Positions 33,203 to 42,918 of a DNA stretch of 64,000 bases are shown piece after piece. The notes under the pieces were generated by a model that saw only the letters and a list, made by a program, of their open reading frames with translations, was not told the origin of the DNA and searched no databases. The DNA is taken from the NCBI RefSeq assembly GCF_014595995.2, contig NZ_CP063989.1, positions 186,001 through 250,000 of the forward strand. The letters are read 5' to 3'. Numbering within the stretch: position 1 is the stretch's first letter; each line of letters opens with the position of its first letter. A program made the translations under genes and the position numbers. This stretch comes from Actinomyces respiraculi. Lineage in GTDB: Bacteria > Actinomycetota > Actinomycetes > Actinomycetales > Actinomycetaceae.

Positions 33203-35905
33203 ATGGACACCAACTACACCACTCGCTCGCAGGAGGCGGTCAGCGGTGCCATGCAGGCCGCAGCCGCGGCCGGCAACCCCCAGATCGAGACCGTCCACCT
33301 CCTGGCCGAGCTCCTGTCCCAGGCCGACGGCGTCGCCCCGGCGCTGCTGGCCGCCGCCGTCGGCGATGCGGGCCGCACCGCCGTCGGTGCCGCCGCACGC
33401 CGCACGCTCACCGGTCTGCCGAGCTCCGCCGGAGCCACCACCGGCCGCCCCCAGCCCTCGCGCGCCCTGCTCGCCGCCCTCGACAGGGCCGGGGACGTGG
33501 CCAAGGCCCTGGACGACGAGTACATCTCGACCGAGCACCTGCTGCTCGCCCTCGCCGAGGGCGAGGCCACCGACCCCGCCGCCAAGGCGCTGGCTCAGGC
33601 CGGTGCCACCGCCGACGCCCTGCGCGCGGCCCTGCCCGAGGTCCGTGGCTCCGGCCGTGTCACCTCCGCCAACCCCGAGGGCACCTACAAGACCCTCGAG
33701 AAGTACGGTACCGACCTCACCGAGGCCGCCCGGGAGGGACGCCTCGACCCCGTCATCGGCCGTGACGCCGAGATCCGCCGTGTCATCCAGGTGCTGTCGC
33801 GCCGCACGAAGAACAACCCGGTCCTCATCGGCGAGCCCGGCGTCGGCAAGACCGCCGTCGTCGAGGGCCTCGCCCAGCGCATCGTCGCGGGCGACGTCCC
33901 CGAGTCCCTGCGCGGCAAGCGTCTGGTCTCCCTCGACCTGTCCGGCATGGTGGCGGGCGCGAAGTACCGTGGCGAGTTCGAGGAGCGCCTCAAGGCCGTC
34001 CTCAAGGAGATCAAGGACTCCGACGGCGAGGTCGTCACCTTCATCGACGAGCTGCACACCGTCGTCGGCGCGGGCGGTGGCTCGGAGGGTGCCATGGACG
34101 CCGGCAACATGCTCAAGCCCATGCTCGCGCGCGGTGAGCTGCGTCTGGTCGGCGCCACCACCCTCGACGAGTACCGCGAGAACATCGAGAAGGACCCCGC
34201 GCTCGAGCGCCGCTTCCAGCAGGTCTTCGTCGGTGAGCCCAGTGTGGCCGACACCGTCGCCATCCTGCGCGGCATCGCCCCCAAGTACGAGGCCCACCAC
34301 CACGTGACGATCTCCGACGGCGCCCTCGTGGCCGCCGCCCGCCTGTCGGACCGCTACATCACGGACCGCAACCTGCCCGACAAGGCCATCGACCTCATCG
34401 ACGAGGCGGCCTCGCGCCTGCGCATGGAGCTCGACTCCAGCCCCGTCGAGATCGACGAGCTGCGCCGCCGCGTGGACCGCATGCGCATGGAGGAGGCCTA
34501 CCTCCTGGAGTCCGAGGGGGCCGACGCCGACACGCCCGGCTCCGCTGACGCCGTCGAGAAGGCGGCCGCCACCGAGCGCCTGGAGCGGCTGCGCGCCGAG
34601 CTCGCGGACGCCACCGAGGCCCTCACCGCCCTCACCGCCCGCTGGGAGGCGGAGAAGGCCGGGCACAACAAGGTCGGTGAGCTGCGTGCCGCCCTCGACG
34701 AGCTGCGTACCAAGGCGGACCTGGCCGAGCGCGAGTCCCGCTTCGAGGAGGCCGGCCGCCTGCGCTACGGCGAGATGCCGGCCCTTCAGCGCCAGATCGC
34801 CGAGGCCGAGGCGGCCGACGCCGGTGCCGTCGCGGGGGCCGTCGAGCCGATGATCGCGGAGAAGGTCGGCCCCACTGAGATCGCCGAGGTCATCGCCGCC
34901 TGGACCGGCATCCCGGTCGGCCGCCTGCTGCAAGGCGAGACCGAGAAGCTCCTGCGCATGGAGCAGGTCATCGGTGAGCGCCTCGTCGGCCAGAGGGCGG
35001 CTGTCGCCGCGGTCTCGGACGCCGTGCGCCGCTCGCGCGCCGGGGTCTCCGACCCCGACCGCCCCACCGGGTCCTTCCTCTTCCTCGGCCCCACCGGTGT
35101 CGGCAAGACCGAGCTGGCCAAGGCGTTGGCGGACTTCCTCTTCGACGACGAGCGCGCCATCGTGCGCCTCGACATGAGCGAGTACTCGGAGAAGCACTCC
35201 GTGGCCCGCCTCGTCGGTGCCCCTCCGGGCTACGTCGGCTACGAGGAGGGTGGCCAGCTCACTGAGGCCGTGCGGCGCCGCCCCTACAGCGTCATCCTGC
35301 TCGATGAGGTGGAGAAGGCCCACCCGGAGGTCTTCGACATCCTCCTGCAGGTGCTCGACGACGGCCGCCTGACCGACGGGCAGGGCCGCACCGTCGACTT
35401 CCGCCAGGTGATCCTCGTCCTGACCTCCAACCTCGGCAGCCAGTTCCTCGGGGACCCGCTGATGTCCCCGCAGGAGAGGCACGAGGCCGTCATGGGCGCG
35501 GTGCGCACCTCCTTCCGCCCCGAGTTCCTCAACCGGCTGGACGAGACGCTGGTCTTCGACTCGCTGAGCAAGGACGAGCTCGGCCAGATCGTGGACCTGC
35601 AGCTGGAGGGCATGGCCCGGCGCCTGTCGGACCGCCGCCTGACCCTCACGGTGACGCCGGCGGCCCGGGAGTGGCTTGCGGACGAGGGCTATGACCCGGT
35701 CTACGGCGCACGCCCGCTGCGTCGGCTCGTCCAGCGCGAGATCGGTGACCGTCTGGCGCGCCTCATCCTCTCCGGTGAGGTCGCTGACGGCCAGGAGGTC
35801 GTCGCGGACGTGGCCGAGGACGTCCTCCAGGGGCTGGTCCTCACGGCCCGCCCGGGCCCGGCGCGCTCCGCGGCCTCGGCGCCCAGCGCCCCCAGCGCCG
35901 TCTGA
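33203..35905 (+). CDS. clpB: disaggregase ClpB
   Basis: Hexameric AAA+ disaggregase of 900 residues working with DnaK. It has an N-terminal ClpN domain (1-150), AAA-1 with Walker [14 protein letters not shown] and Walker [11 protein letters not shown], the coiled middle domain (roughly 400-530), and AAA-2 with [12 protein letters not shown] and [15 protein letters not shown]. No IGF loop for ClpP docking is evident, as expected for ClpB. The ATG at 33203 has AAGGAGG nearby; the open frame extends into the HAIR site but that part is not coding. The N domain carries extra Ala/Gly residues compared with most ClpB proteins (about 860). Confidence 0.97.
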   Translation: MDTNYTTRSQEAVSGAMQAAAAAGNPQIETVHLLAELLSQADGVAPALLAAAVGDAGRTAVGAAARRTLTGLPSSAGATTGRPQPSRALLAALDRAGDVAKALDDEYISTEHLLLALAEGEATDPAAKALAQAGATADALRAALPEVRGSGRVTSANPEGTYKTLEKYGTDLTEAAREGRLDPVIGRDAEIRRVIQVLSRRTKNNPVLIGEPGVGKTAVVEGLAQRIVAGDVPESLRGKRLVSLDLSGMVAGAKYRGEFEERLKAVLKEIKDSDGEVVTFIDELHTVVGAGGGSEGAMDAGNMLKPMLARGELRLVGATTLDEYRENIEKDPALERRFQQVFVGEPSVADTVAILRGIAPKYEAHHHVTISDGALVAAARLSDRYITDRNLPDKAIDLIDEAASRLRMELDSSPVEIDELRRRVDRMRMEEAYLLESEGADADTPGSADAVEKAAATERLERLRAELADATEALTALTARWEAEKAGHNKVGELRAALDELRTKADLAERESRFEEAGRLRYGEMPALQRQIAEAEAADAGAVAGAVEPMIAEKVGPTEIAEVIAAWTGIPVGRLLQGETEKLLRMEQVIGERLVGQRAAVAAVSDAVRRSRAGVSDPDRPTGSFLFLGPTGVGKTELAKALADFLFDDERAIVRLDMSEYSEKHSVARLVGAPPGYVGYEEGGQLTEAVRRRPYSVILLDEVEKAHPEVFDILLQVLDDGRLTDGQGRTVDFRQVILVLTSNLGSQFLGDPLMSPQERHEAVMGAVRTSFRPEFLNRLDETLVFDSLSKDELGQIVDLQLEGMARRLSDRRLTLTVTPAAREWLADEGYDPVYGARPLRRLVQREIGDRLARLILSGEVADGQEVVADVAEDVLQGLVLTARPGPARSAASAPSAPSAV

Positions 35906-35909
35906 TCCG

Positions 35910-35943
35910 GGTGCGGGGTCCCACCTGCGTGGGGCCCCGCACC
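35910..35943 (+). terminator. clpB terminator
   Basis: GGTGCGGGGTCCCAC (35910-35924) pairs with GTGGGGCCCCGCACC (35929-35943), 15 pairs including one G-U, around CTGC. It begins four bases after the clpB stop. Confidence 0.85.
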
Positions 35944-36040
35944 GCCGTCGTCGTCAACGATGGTGGTCGACGGCGCCGCCCGCCGTCGCCGTCGCCGTCG
36001 ACGCCCGGACGCGTCGTCATCAACGATGGCCGACGACGGC
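35944..36040. repeat. paired repeats before the TetR gene
   Basis: GTCGTCAACGATGG (35950-35963) recurs with one change at 36016-36029. The outer ends GCCGTCGTC (35944-35952) and GACGACGGC (36032-36040) are exact reverse complements. Between them lies a CGTCGC-rich stretch. It lies 80 bases before the TetR start and could hold its operator. Confidence 0.6.
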
Positions 36041-36119
36041 AGGGCGCCGTGATCGTCGTAACCCCACGACCGGGGCCAACTGCACATCAGACAACCGGCC
36101 GAGTGCGACAATGCGAGCC

Positions 36120-36809
36120 ATGACCGCTGACGAGACCGCCACAGCCGACCCCGCCCCCGCCGCACCCACACAGCGACGCGGACCCGGCCGCCCCCGTGCC
36201 GGCAGCGAGGACAAGCACGAGCGCATCCTCAACGAGGCCGTCGCACTCTTCGGAGCCCGTGGCTTTGCCGGCACCTCCCTCGCGGAGGTCGCCCAGGCCG
36301 CCGATATCTCCAAGGCGGGCCTGCTGCACCACTTCTCCTCCAAGGAGCAGCTCTTCGCCAAGGTCCTGGAGCGCCGCGACCGCGACATGGTCGCCACCCT
36401 GCTCCAGGATCCCGATCTCGACGAGGACCCCTGGAAGCTGCTCGACGCCTTCGTACGCGTCGTTGAGCACAACTCCCACCACCGCAGTCTCGTCGCCATC
36501 TACACCGCGACCGCCGTCGCCGTCCTCGACGCCGAGCACCCCGCGCACAGCTGGGTCACGACCCACCTGTCCATGACCATCGAGCGCTTCGAGCGCGCCT
36601 TCGAGCGCGGCAAGGCCAACGGCCTCGTGCGCGCCGACGCCCCTTCGGCCGTCATCGCCCGCACGGTGACCGCCCTGAGCGATGGGCTCCAGCTGCAGTG
36701 GCTGTGCTCGACGACGGCGGGCACCGAGGCCCCCGAGCTCCTGCGCACCGGCATGGTTGAGGAGATGCGCGTCTACTCCGAGGGACTCAAGCAGGTCTAC
36801 CGCGCCTGA
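36120..36809 (+). CDS. TetR-family transcriptional regulator
   Basis: Regulator of 229 residues. A Pro/Ala-rich and basic start (RRGPGRPRAG) precedes the helix-turn-helix TSLAEVAQAADISKAGLLHH then FSSKEQLFAKVL. The rest is an all-helical ligand domain (TetR_C_6-like). Two in-frame ATGs (36111 and 36120) follow closely after a GACAAT box, so the message may be nearly leaderless. Its 3' end overlaps the convergent phosphodiesterase by 13 bases. No obvious target operon adjoins it; it may control itself or that gene. Confidence 0.88.
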   Translation: MTADETATADPAPAAPTQRRGPGRPRAGSEDKHERILNEAVALFGARGFAGTSLAEVAQAADISKAGLLHHFSSKEQLFAKVLERRDRDMVATLLQDPDLDEDPWKLLDAFVRVVEHNSHHRSLVAIYTATAVAVLDAEHPAHSWVTTHLSMTIERFERAFERGKANGLVRADAPSAVIARTVTALSDGLQLQWLCSTTAGTEAPELLRTGMVEEMRVYSEGLKQVYRA

Positions 36810-37642
36810 GACCGGCCCCCACCGCGCCCCAGGGCGCCGAGCTCGTGGACCCGGTCCGTGAAGATCCCGGTCACCCCCCAGGAGCTCAGCTCCCGCGCAC
36901 GCTCGAGCGTGTTGACCGTCCACACGTTGACCCCGTAGCCCAGGGAGCGGATCTCCTCCACACGGCCGCGCTCCAGCGTCAGGTTGGCGGGGTTGACCGC
37001 CACGGCACCGATCTCCTCGACGTAGGAGCGCCAGGTGTCCAGCAGCAGGCCGTCCTTGGTGAGCAGGGCGCGCGGTGTGCCGGGCCGGCGTTTGGCCATC
37101 CGATCCAGCAGCAGCGGGTTGAAGCAGGACAGCATGACCGGCAAGGACGGCCAACGTTCGGCGTGCGCCTCCAGCAGCGCGTCGACGCCGTCGACCAGGC
37201 GGCGGCAGGCGGCGGCGCCCGCCTCGCAGGACTTGAGCTCGACGTTGACCCCCATGCCGGCCTCGCCGGCCACCTCAAGCGCGGCCTGAAGGGTTGGCAG
37301 GCTCTCGCCCGTGTAGGGGCGGGCGCCGTCGGGCGTGGTGAACCAGGAGCCGGCATCAACATCCGCCAGGTCCGCGGCCGTGAGGTCGTAGTAGGAGCCG
37401 TGGCAGTTCGTCGTGCGGTCGAGGCTGGAGTCATGGATGACGACGACGGTGCCGTCACCGATGACGTCGACGTCGAGCTCCACCCAGGCGGCGCCCTCCG
37501 CGCCGGCCCGACGGAAGGCCGCCAGTGTGTTCTCAGGCGCCAGCGCGCTGGCACCCCGGTGTGCAAAGACCGTGAAATCATCGGGCCCGACCGGCTGCGA
37601 GCAGGGGACGGGCGGGTAGGAGCCGGAGATGGGGGCACTCAT
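36797..37642 (-). CDS. glycerophosphodiester phosphodiesterase
   Basis: GDPD-family enzyme of 281 residues that cleaves glycerophosphodiesters to glycerol-3-phosphate and an alcohol. The TIM barrel starts with VFAHRGASALAPENTLAAF (catalytic His and metal-binding Glu), then VELDVDVIGDG and VIHDSSLDRTT (metal ligands and second His), and NVELKS. A final VNVWTVNT and GVTGIFTDRVHEL match the family end. There is no signal peptide, so it is cytoplasmic. Confidence 0.94.
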   Translation of the reverse strand: MSAPISGSYPPVPCSQPVGPDDFTVFAHRGASALAPENTLAAFRRAGAEGAAWVELDVDVIGDGTVVVIHDSSLDRTTNCHGSYYDLTAADLADVDAGSWFTTPDGARPYTGESLPTLQAALEVAGEAGMGVNVELKSCEAGAAACRRLVDGVDALLEAHAERWPSLPVMLSCFNPLLLDRMAKRRPGTPRALLTKDGLLLDTWRSYVEEIGAVAVNPANLTLERGRVEEIRSLGYGVNVWTVNTLERARELSSWGVTGIFTDRVHELGALGRGGGRSQAR

Positions 37643-37718
37643 GCGCCCATCCTCCCTCCCCGGCCATGGTCCCGCTCACGGGCCGTGACCGTGTCGCGCC
37701 CCGTGTCAGACTAGCCCC

Positions 37719-39893
37719 ATGAGCACCGCAGCCGCCGACCGGCCGCCGATCGTCTTCCACTCCGCCTACGACCAGGGCTTCGCCCGCATCGCCGCCGTCA
37801 CCCTGCCAGTGCACCTGGCGGACCCGGCGGCCAACGCCACCGCGATCATCGCCCAGGCCCGCGCCCTGGGCGAGCAGAGCGTGGCGCTGGCCGCCTTCCC
37901 CGAGCTGGGACTCACCGGCTACTCCGTGGACGACCTCTTCCTCAGCGACGTCCTGCTCGATGATGCCCTGGCCGCCATCGAGACCATCCGCGCCGCCAGC
38001 GTCGAGCTCTTCCCGGTCATCGTCGTCGGCGCACCCCTGCACGTGGGCAACCGGCTCTACAACTGCGCCGTCGTCATCGCCGGGGGAGAGGTCCTGGGCG
38101 TCGTGCCCAAGGCCTACCTGCCCACTTACGGCGAGTTCTACGAAAGGCGCTACTTCGCGCCCGGGGACAGCGTCGAGGCGAATACGTGGATCAGCCTGAG
38201 TGGGGTCCAGGCCCCGCCGTCGGAGCGGCAGATCGAGGACGACGACGCCGGTGAGGCCTTCGTCCCCTTCGGCCCCGACCTCCTCTTCGATGTCCAGAGC
38301 GTGCCGGGACTGACCTTCCACGTCGAGGTCTGCGAGGACATGTGGGTGCCCGCCCCGCCCTCCACCTTCGCCGCGCTCGCGGGCGCCACCGTCCTGGTCA
38401 ACATCTCCAGCTCCCCCGTGACGGTCGGGCGCACCCGGGACCGCGAGCTGCTGGCCTGCGCCTCCAGCGCCCGCAACCTCGCCGCCTACGTCTACTCCTC
38501 CGCCGGCGAGGGCGAGTCCTCCACCGATCTGGCCTGGGACGGCCAGACCTTCGTCTACGAGAACGGCCAGCTCCTGGGCTCCACCGAGCGCTTCCCCCAG
38601 GGACCGCGCGCCACGGTTGTCGACGTCGACATCGAAGGACTGGTCGCTGAGCGCCTGCGCCGCAGCACCTTCGATGACAACCGGGAGACCTTCACCCGCC
38701 CCGAGCTGCGCACCACGGCGACCTTCGCCAGCACCAGCAGCTTCCGCACCGTCACTGTCACCGAGGAGCGCCTGAGCGCCCCGCGCACGGACATTGGGCT
38801 GCTGCGCTCGCTGGACCGCTTCCCCTTCGTGCCCGACGATCCGGACCGTCTCGCCCAGGACTGCGGCGAGGCCTACTCCATCCAGGTCGCCGGTCTCGTC
38901 CAGCGCCTGCGCGCCATCGGCTGCCCCAAGATCATCATCGGCGTCTCGGGTGGGCTCGACTCCACCCAGGCGCTCATCGTGGCGGCCCGCGCCGTGGACG
39001 AGCTCGGGCTGCCGCGCGAGCACATCCACGCCCTGACGATGCCGGGCTTCGCCACGAGTGAGGAGACGAAGGCCAACGCCCTGCGTCTGGCCACCGCGCT
39101 CGGCTGCCACGTCGAGACCTTGGACATCCGGCCCACCGCCACCCAGATGCTCACCGAGATGCGCCACCCCTACGGGCTGGGCGAGCGCGGCCGGGAGGTC
39201 TACGACGTCACCTTCGAGAACGTCCAGGCCGGCCTGCGCACCGACTTCCTCTTCCGCATCGCCAACCAGCGCGGCGGCATCGTGCTCGGCACCGGGGACC
39301 TGTCCGAGCTCGCCCTGGGCTGGTGCACCTTCGGCGTCGGGGACCACATGGCCCACTACGGCGTCAATGCCGGCATCCCCAAGACCCTCATCCAGCATCT
39401 CATCCGCTGGGTCGCCTCCGAGGAGCTGTTCTCCGAGGAGGTGAGCCAGGCCCTGCTGGCCGTCCTCGCCACCGAGATCAGCCCCGAGCTCGTGCCCGCG
39501 GGCGAGGGCGAGCCCATGCAGTCCACGCAGGCGACGATCGGCCCCTACGCCCTGCATGACTTCACCCTGTGGCACATCCTGCGTCAGGGTGCGCGCCCCT
39601 CACGCATCGCCTTCTTGGCTCAGAAGGCCTGGGCCGACGCCTCCACCGGCACCTGGCCCGCAAGGATCCCCGAGCAGGAGAAGGTCTCCTACGACCTGGC
39701 CACCATCAGGACGTGGGAGCTGCTGTTCCTCCGGCGATTCTTCTCCCAGCAGTTCAAGCGCTCCACCCTGCCCAACGGCCCCAAGGTGGTCTCCGGCGGC
39801 TCGCTGTCCCCGCGCGGGGACTGGCGCATGCCCTCGGACGCCTCCGCCGCTGCCTGGATCGCCGAGCTCGAGCGCAATGTCCCCGAGTCCTGA
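37719..39893 (+). CDS. nadE: glutamine-dependent NAD(+) synthetase
   Basis: Two-domain enzyme of 724 residues that makes NAD from deamido-NAD, ATP and glutamine. The N-terminal nitrilase-type glutaminase has the triad Glu62 ([10 protein letters not shown]), Lys131 ([13 protein letters not shown]) and Cys205 (VEVCEDMW). The synthetase domain from about 380 has the PP-loop [13 protein letters not shown], and [11 protein letters not shown] and [14 protein letters not shown]. Length and order match the long actinobacterial form (M. tuberculosis about 680). It is essential in the final step of NAD formation. Confidence 0.97.
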   Translation: MSTAAADRPPIVFHSAYDQGFARIAAVTLPVHLADPAANATAIIAQARALGEQSVALAAFPELGLTGYSVDDLFLSDVLLDDALAAIETIRAASVELFPVIVVGAPLHVGNRLYNCAVVIAGGEVLGVVPKAYLPTYGEFYERRYFAPGDSVEANTWISLSGVQAPPSERQIEDDDAGEAFVPFGPDLLFDVQSVPGLTFHVEVCEDMWVPAPPSTFAALAGATVLVNISSSPVTVGRTRDRELLACASSARNLAAYVYSSAGEGESSTDLAWDGQTFVYENGQLLGSTERFPQGPRATVVDVDIEGLVAERLRRSTFDDNRETFTRPELRTTATFASTSSFRTVTVTEERLSAPRTDIGLLRSLDRFPFVPDDPDRLAQDCGEAYSIQVAGLVQRLRAIGCPKIIIGVSGGLDSTQALIVAARAVDELGLPREHIHALTMPGFATSEETKANALRLATALGCHVETLDIRPTATQMLTEMRHPYGLGERGREVYDVTFENVQAGLRTDFLFRIANQRGGIVLGTGDLSELALGWCTFGVGDHMAHYGVNAGIPKTLIQHLIRWVASEELFSEEVSQALLAVLATEISPELVPAGEGEPMQSTQATIGPYALHDFTLWHILRQGARPSRIAFLAQKAWADASTGTWPARIPEQEKVSYDLATIRTWELLFLRRFFSQQFKRSTLPNGPKVVSGGSLSPRGDWRMPSDASAAAWIAELERNVPES

Positions 39894-40788
39894 CGTGCCT
39901 GGGCGTGACCGTCGGCCGCCGGGGCCCACGGGGCGGCCGCCGTCGGACCACACCCTCGGCACCCCGGCCCACCCCCGGCTCGTGCTGTCCACGGACATGG
40001 ACGGCACGCTTCTCTTCGACGGTCGCATCAGCGACGCCGACGCCCGAGCCCTCGCCCGCTGGCGGGAGGCCGGGCACCTGGTGGTCGTGAACACGGGCCG
40101 CTCCATCACGGCGCTGGCCAGCGCCCTGGACGGCACGGGCATCGCCTACGACTACGCCGTCCTGTACACCGGTGCCGTCCTTCTCGACGCCGCCGACCGC
40201 GTTCTGGCGGCGCGCAGCCTGCCCGACGGGCTCGTCGACGAGGTCCTGGACGTGCTCAGCGCCGAGGACCCCATCACGATCTTCTGCACGACCATCTCCG
40301 GTGACCTGCGCCTGCGTCACACGCACCTCGACGGCACCGCGCTTCTGACCGCCTTCACCGACTCCACCACCGCGGACCTTGCGGGCCGCGCCGTCATCGG
40401 CATCCCCCTGCACCTGGGCGACCCCTCGGCCGCGGACCGTATCGAGGCGATCATCGCCGAGCGTTGGGGCGCCCACCTCACAGGTGCGCGCAACCAGGAC
40501 TTCATGGACCTCATCCCGGCCGGCGTCTCCAAGGGCGCGGGGCTCACCGAGCTTCTCGCCATGATCATGGCCCCCGGCGGGGCTCACGAGGGCGAGACGC
40601 TACGCACGATCGCCGTCGGGGACTCCTGGAACGACATGTCGATGCACGTTGTCGCCGACGTCGCCGTCGCCATGGGCGGTGCCCCGCAAGACGTCGTCGC
40701 CGCCTGTGACGACACGACGCCCTCGGTCGCCGCGCTCGTGGACCGGTACCTGGCCTACGAGGCCACCGGGGAGCCGGGCGCTGTCTGA
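39877..40788 (+). CDS. HAD-superfamily phosphatase (Cof-type)
   Basis: Hydrolase of about 303 residues. Motif I is STDMDGTLL with nucleophile Asp, motif II is VNTGRS, motif III has Lys in VSKGAG and motif IV is VGDSWNDMSM. The cap lies between motifs II and III. These fit Cof/SPP-like sugar phosphatases. The ATG at 39877 overlaps nadE by 17 bases; a GTG at 39895 just after the nadE stop is an alternative and would shorten the disordered Pro/Arg start. Substrate unknown. Confidence 0.9.
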   Translation: MSPSPDVPGRDRRPPGPTGRPPSDHTLGTPAHPRLVLSTDMDGTLLFDGRISDADARALARWREAGHLVVVNTGRSITALASALDGTGIAYDYAVLYTGAVLLDAADRVLAARSLPDGLVDEVLDVLSAEDPITIFCTTISGDLRLRHTHLDGTALLTAFTDSTTADLAGRAVIGIPLHLGDPSAADRIEAIIAERWGAHLTGARNQDFMDLIPAGVSKGAGLTELLAMIMAPGGAHEGETLRTIAVGDSWNDMSMHVVADVAVAMGGAPQDVVAACDDTTPSVAALVDRYLAYEATGEPGAV

Positions 40789-40809
40789 GCGGCGCCCGGG
40801 CTCACCTGC

Positions 40810-41259
40810 TCACTTGCCGGTGAAGCGGTAGACGTTCGTCTCGCGCAGCTCGAAGCCCGCGCGCTTGTACAGGCGGTTGGCCGCCTCGCGCGAGGGGCGC
40901 GAGGTCAGGTCCACGGTCCGCGCCCCCATCTGCCCGGCGTGCGCGACCGCCGCCTCGACCAGGGCACGTCCGGCCCCCTGACCGCGGGCAGAGGAGTCGA
41001 CGACGACGTCCTCCACCCAGGCGCGCAGGCCGGTGGGGATCGTGAAGGTCGCCAGCGTGAGCATGCCGAGGATCGGGTAGGTGCCGTCGTCGGCCCGCCG
41101 CGAGGAGCGGTAGACGAAGAGGAACACGCCCGGCTGGGACACGAGGGCCTCGCACCGCTCGGCCGTGAGGGCGGGGGCCGTGCGGGAGAGCTGGGGGATG
41201 AGCCGGCCCATCGCCTCGACGAGCTCGGGGCTGGACTGGCGAACGATCTCAACGGTCAT
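40810..41259 (-). CDS. GNAT-family N-acetyltransferase
   Basis: Acetyltransferase of 149 residues. The acetyl-CoA loop is VVDSSARGQGAGRALVEAAV (motif A), with the closing strand ANRLYKRAGFELRETNVYRF (motif B). The substrate is unknown. It stands alone on the minus strand between a convergent HAD gene and the serpin gene. Confidence 0.9.
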   Translation of the reverse strand: MTVEIVRQSSPELVEAMGRLIPQLSRTAPALTAERCEALVSQPGVFLFVYRSSRRADDGTYPILGMLTLATFTIPTGLRAWVEDVVVDSSARGQGAGRALVEAAVAHAGQMGARTVDLTSRPSREAANRLYKRAGFELRETNVYRFTGK

Positions 41260-41377
41260 GGCGTCTCCTTGAACGAGGGGTGTGCGGCACTACCGAGATT
41301 ACGCGCGCCTCCCCACCGGCAGGGGCAGGACGGGCCAGTGGACCCGCCCTGCTCGCGGCCGGTTCCCCCGGCGTCCC

Positions 41378-42751
41378 TCACTCGGCCGCCGGGTCGAGGA
41401 CGGCGGCCTCGAAGACGCACACCCCGCTGGCCCGGTCAACCACCCGCAGGACGAAGGGGTGGTCACAGGAGAAGCCGATGGGCTCCTCCTCGGGCAGCGG
41501 CGCCGCCAACACCCCCACGTTGACCTCGGTCAGCGCCGCCCCGACGGTGCCCTCCTCGTCCACGCGCAGGCGCACCTGCTGGATGGCCTCGCCCACCCCC
41601 AGCTCGTCGCCGATGTGTGGCAGGCTGCCCAGCTCGACGCCGATGCTGGAGAGCACGTCCTTGAGGTTGATCGGCCCGGGGGCCAGGTCCAGGCGCGGCA
41701 GCATCAGCCGCACCTGGGCCTCGGTGCTCTGGGCCTCGGACTCGAGCAGGGCACTGGCCTCGGCCCAGGTCTCGGCGGGCAGGTCCGCCGGGTGTACGAC
41801 GTCGTCGGGAAGAATGAGGTCCATGGCGAGCGTGCTGTCGGTGTTGGCGTAGAGCATGCGCAGGGCGCGCCAGCCCTCGCCGAAGACGACCGGGAACCAC
41901 GCGATCTGCGTCATGCAGGAGACCCTGGAGGTCGTGCCGTCGGCGCGGTGGAAGTCGCCTTCCTCGGTGGCGTCGGCGTCGAAGGGCTGCTGCCAGCGGG
42001 CAGCCAGGAGCACGGCGTTCTGCAGGACCAGGCGCGTGTCCTCGGTGACCGTCATCGCGCTTGTGGGCACGAGGCCACCGGTGTGGAGGTTTGCCCAGGC
42101 GTCGAGGGACTCCTTGGCGTGGTCCAGGTCAGTCTCCATGACCTCAGCGCCGTACCAGGTCGTGGCGGTGTCGAGGTAGTCCTGGCGTACCGTGCCGCCC
42201 GCCTTCGGGTCCTGAGGGCGCACGACGAGCAGGCGGTCGGCGACGTGGAGGAGGGGCCGCTCCGGCAGCTCCTCGGGGTCGAAGCCCTCCAGTGCGGAGG
42301 GGCTGTCGAGGCGCTGCATGCTCTGCTGGAGGGCAGACCACGAGGTGTCGCGCTCGGCTGGCAGGCCGTTGGGGTAGGAGGCGGCCGCCTCGAAGCCGAG
42401 CAGGTGGGTGACCTCGTTGGGCAGGTCGGTGGCCCCGGCGTAGAGCATCGCCAGGGCGAACCCGGCACCGACGGGGCAGACGACGGCGTTACTCGCCGGG
42501 TCCTCGGACAGGCGGTGCGAGAGCATCACGGCACCGAGCTCGTCGCAGGCGGAGACGGCCGCCCCCACGTACGGGGCGTCCGTCAGGGCCAGGACACGCG
42601 GCTCAGCCCGCGAGGACAGCACCGTGGCGGGGTCGAGTGCAGTGCCCATCTGGTTGGGGGCCTGCCCGCAGGCGGCCAGCACGGTCAGCAGCGGCGGCAC
42701 GGTCAGCAGGGTGCGTCGGCGTACGAGAGGGCTGGTGGAGCGGACTGTCAT
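41378..42751 (-). CDS. serpin-family protease inhibitor, lipoprotein
   Basis: Surface-anchored serpin of 457 residues. The ATG at 42751 gives a signal ending LAAC (Cys28, lipobox). The serpin fold is seen in NAVVCPVGAGFALAMLYAGA, VLQNAVLLAARWQQPFD (hinge region sheet) and LPRLDLAPGPINLKDVLSSIG. The reactive loop starts with the hinge DEEGTVGAALTEV (Glu399-Glu400-Gly401-Thr402) and is followed by the family signature FSCDHPFVLRVVDRASG. By the usual spacing from the hinge, P1-P1' would be Leu415-Ala416, suiting chymotrypsin/elastase-like proteases such as cathepsin G. Small residues in the hinge suggest it is inhibitory. Target is inferred. Confidence 0.92.
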   Translation of the reverse strand: MTVRSTSPLVRRRTLLTVPPLLTVLAACGQAPNQMGTALDPATVLSSRAEPRVLALTDAPYVGAAVSACDELGAVMLSHRLSEDPASNAVVCPVGAGFALAMLYAGATDLPNEVTHLLGFEAAASYPNGLPAERDTSWSALQQSMQRLDSPSALEGFDPEELPERPLLHVADRLLVVRPQDPKAGGTVRQDYLDTATTWYGAEVMETDLDHAKESLDAWANLHTGGLVPTSAMTVTEDTRLVLQNAVLLAARWQQPFDADATEEGDFHRADGTTSRVSCMTQIAWFPVVFGEGWRALRMLYANTDSTLAMDLILPDDVVHPADLPAETWAEASALLESEAQSTEAQVRLMLPRLDLAPGPINLKDVLSSIGVELGSLPHIGDELGVGEAIQQVRLRVDEEGTVGAALTEVNVGVLAAPLPEEEPIGFSCDHPFVLRVVDRASGVCVFEAAVLDPAAE

Positions 42752-42918
42752 GAGGCCAGCCTGAGTAGTGTCCAGCATCCGGTCAAGGGCAGCGGTGCCC
42801 GTCTGCGCGGCCGCTGGGACGTCGGGGCGCCGTCGGAACGCCGTGTTCCTGCGGTGCCGACCGCCGCCGGGTAACCTCAAGCCAGGTCCGACATCCCACT
42901 TCGCCAAGGAAGGTCCTC

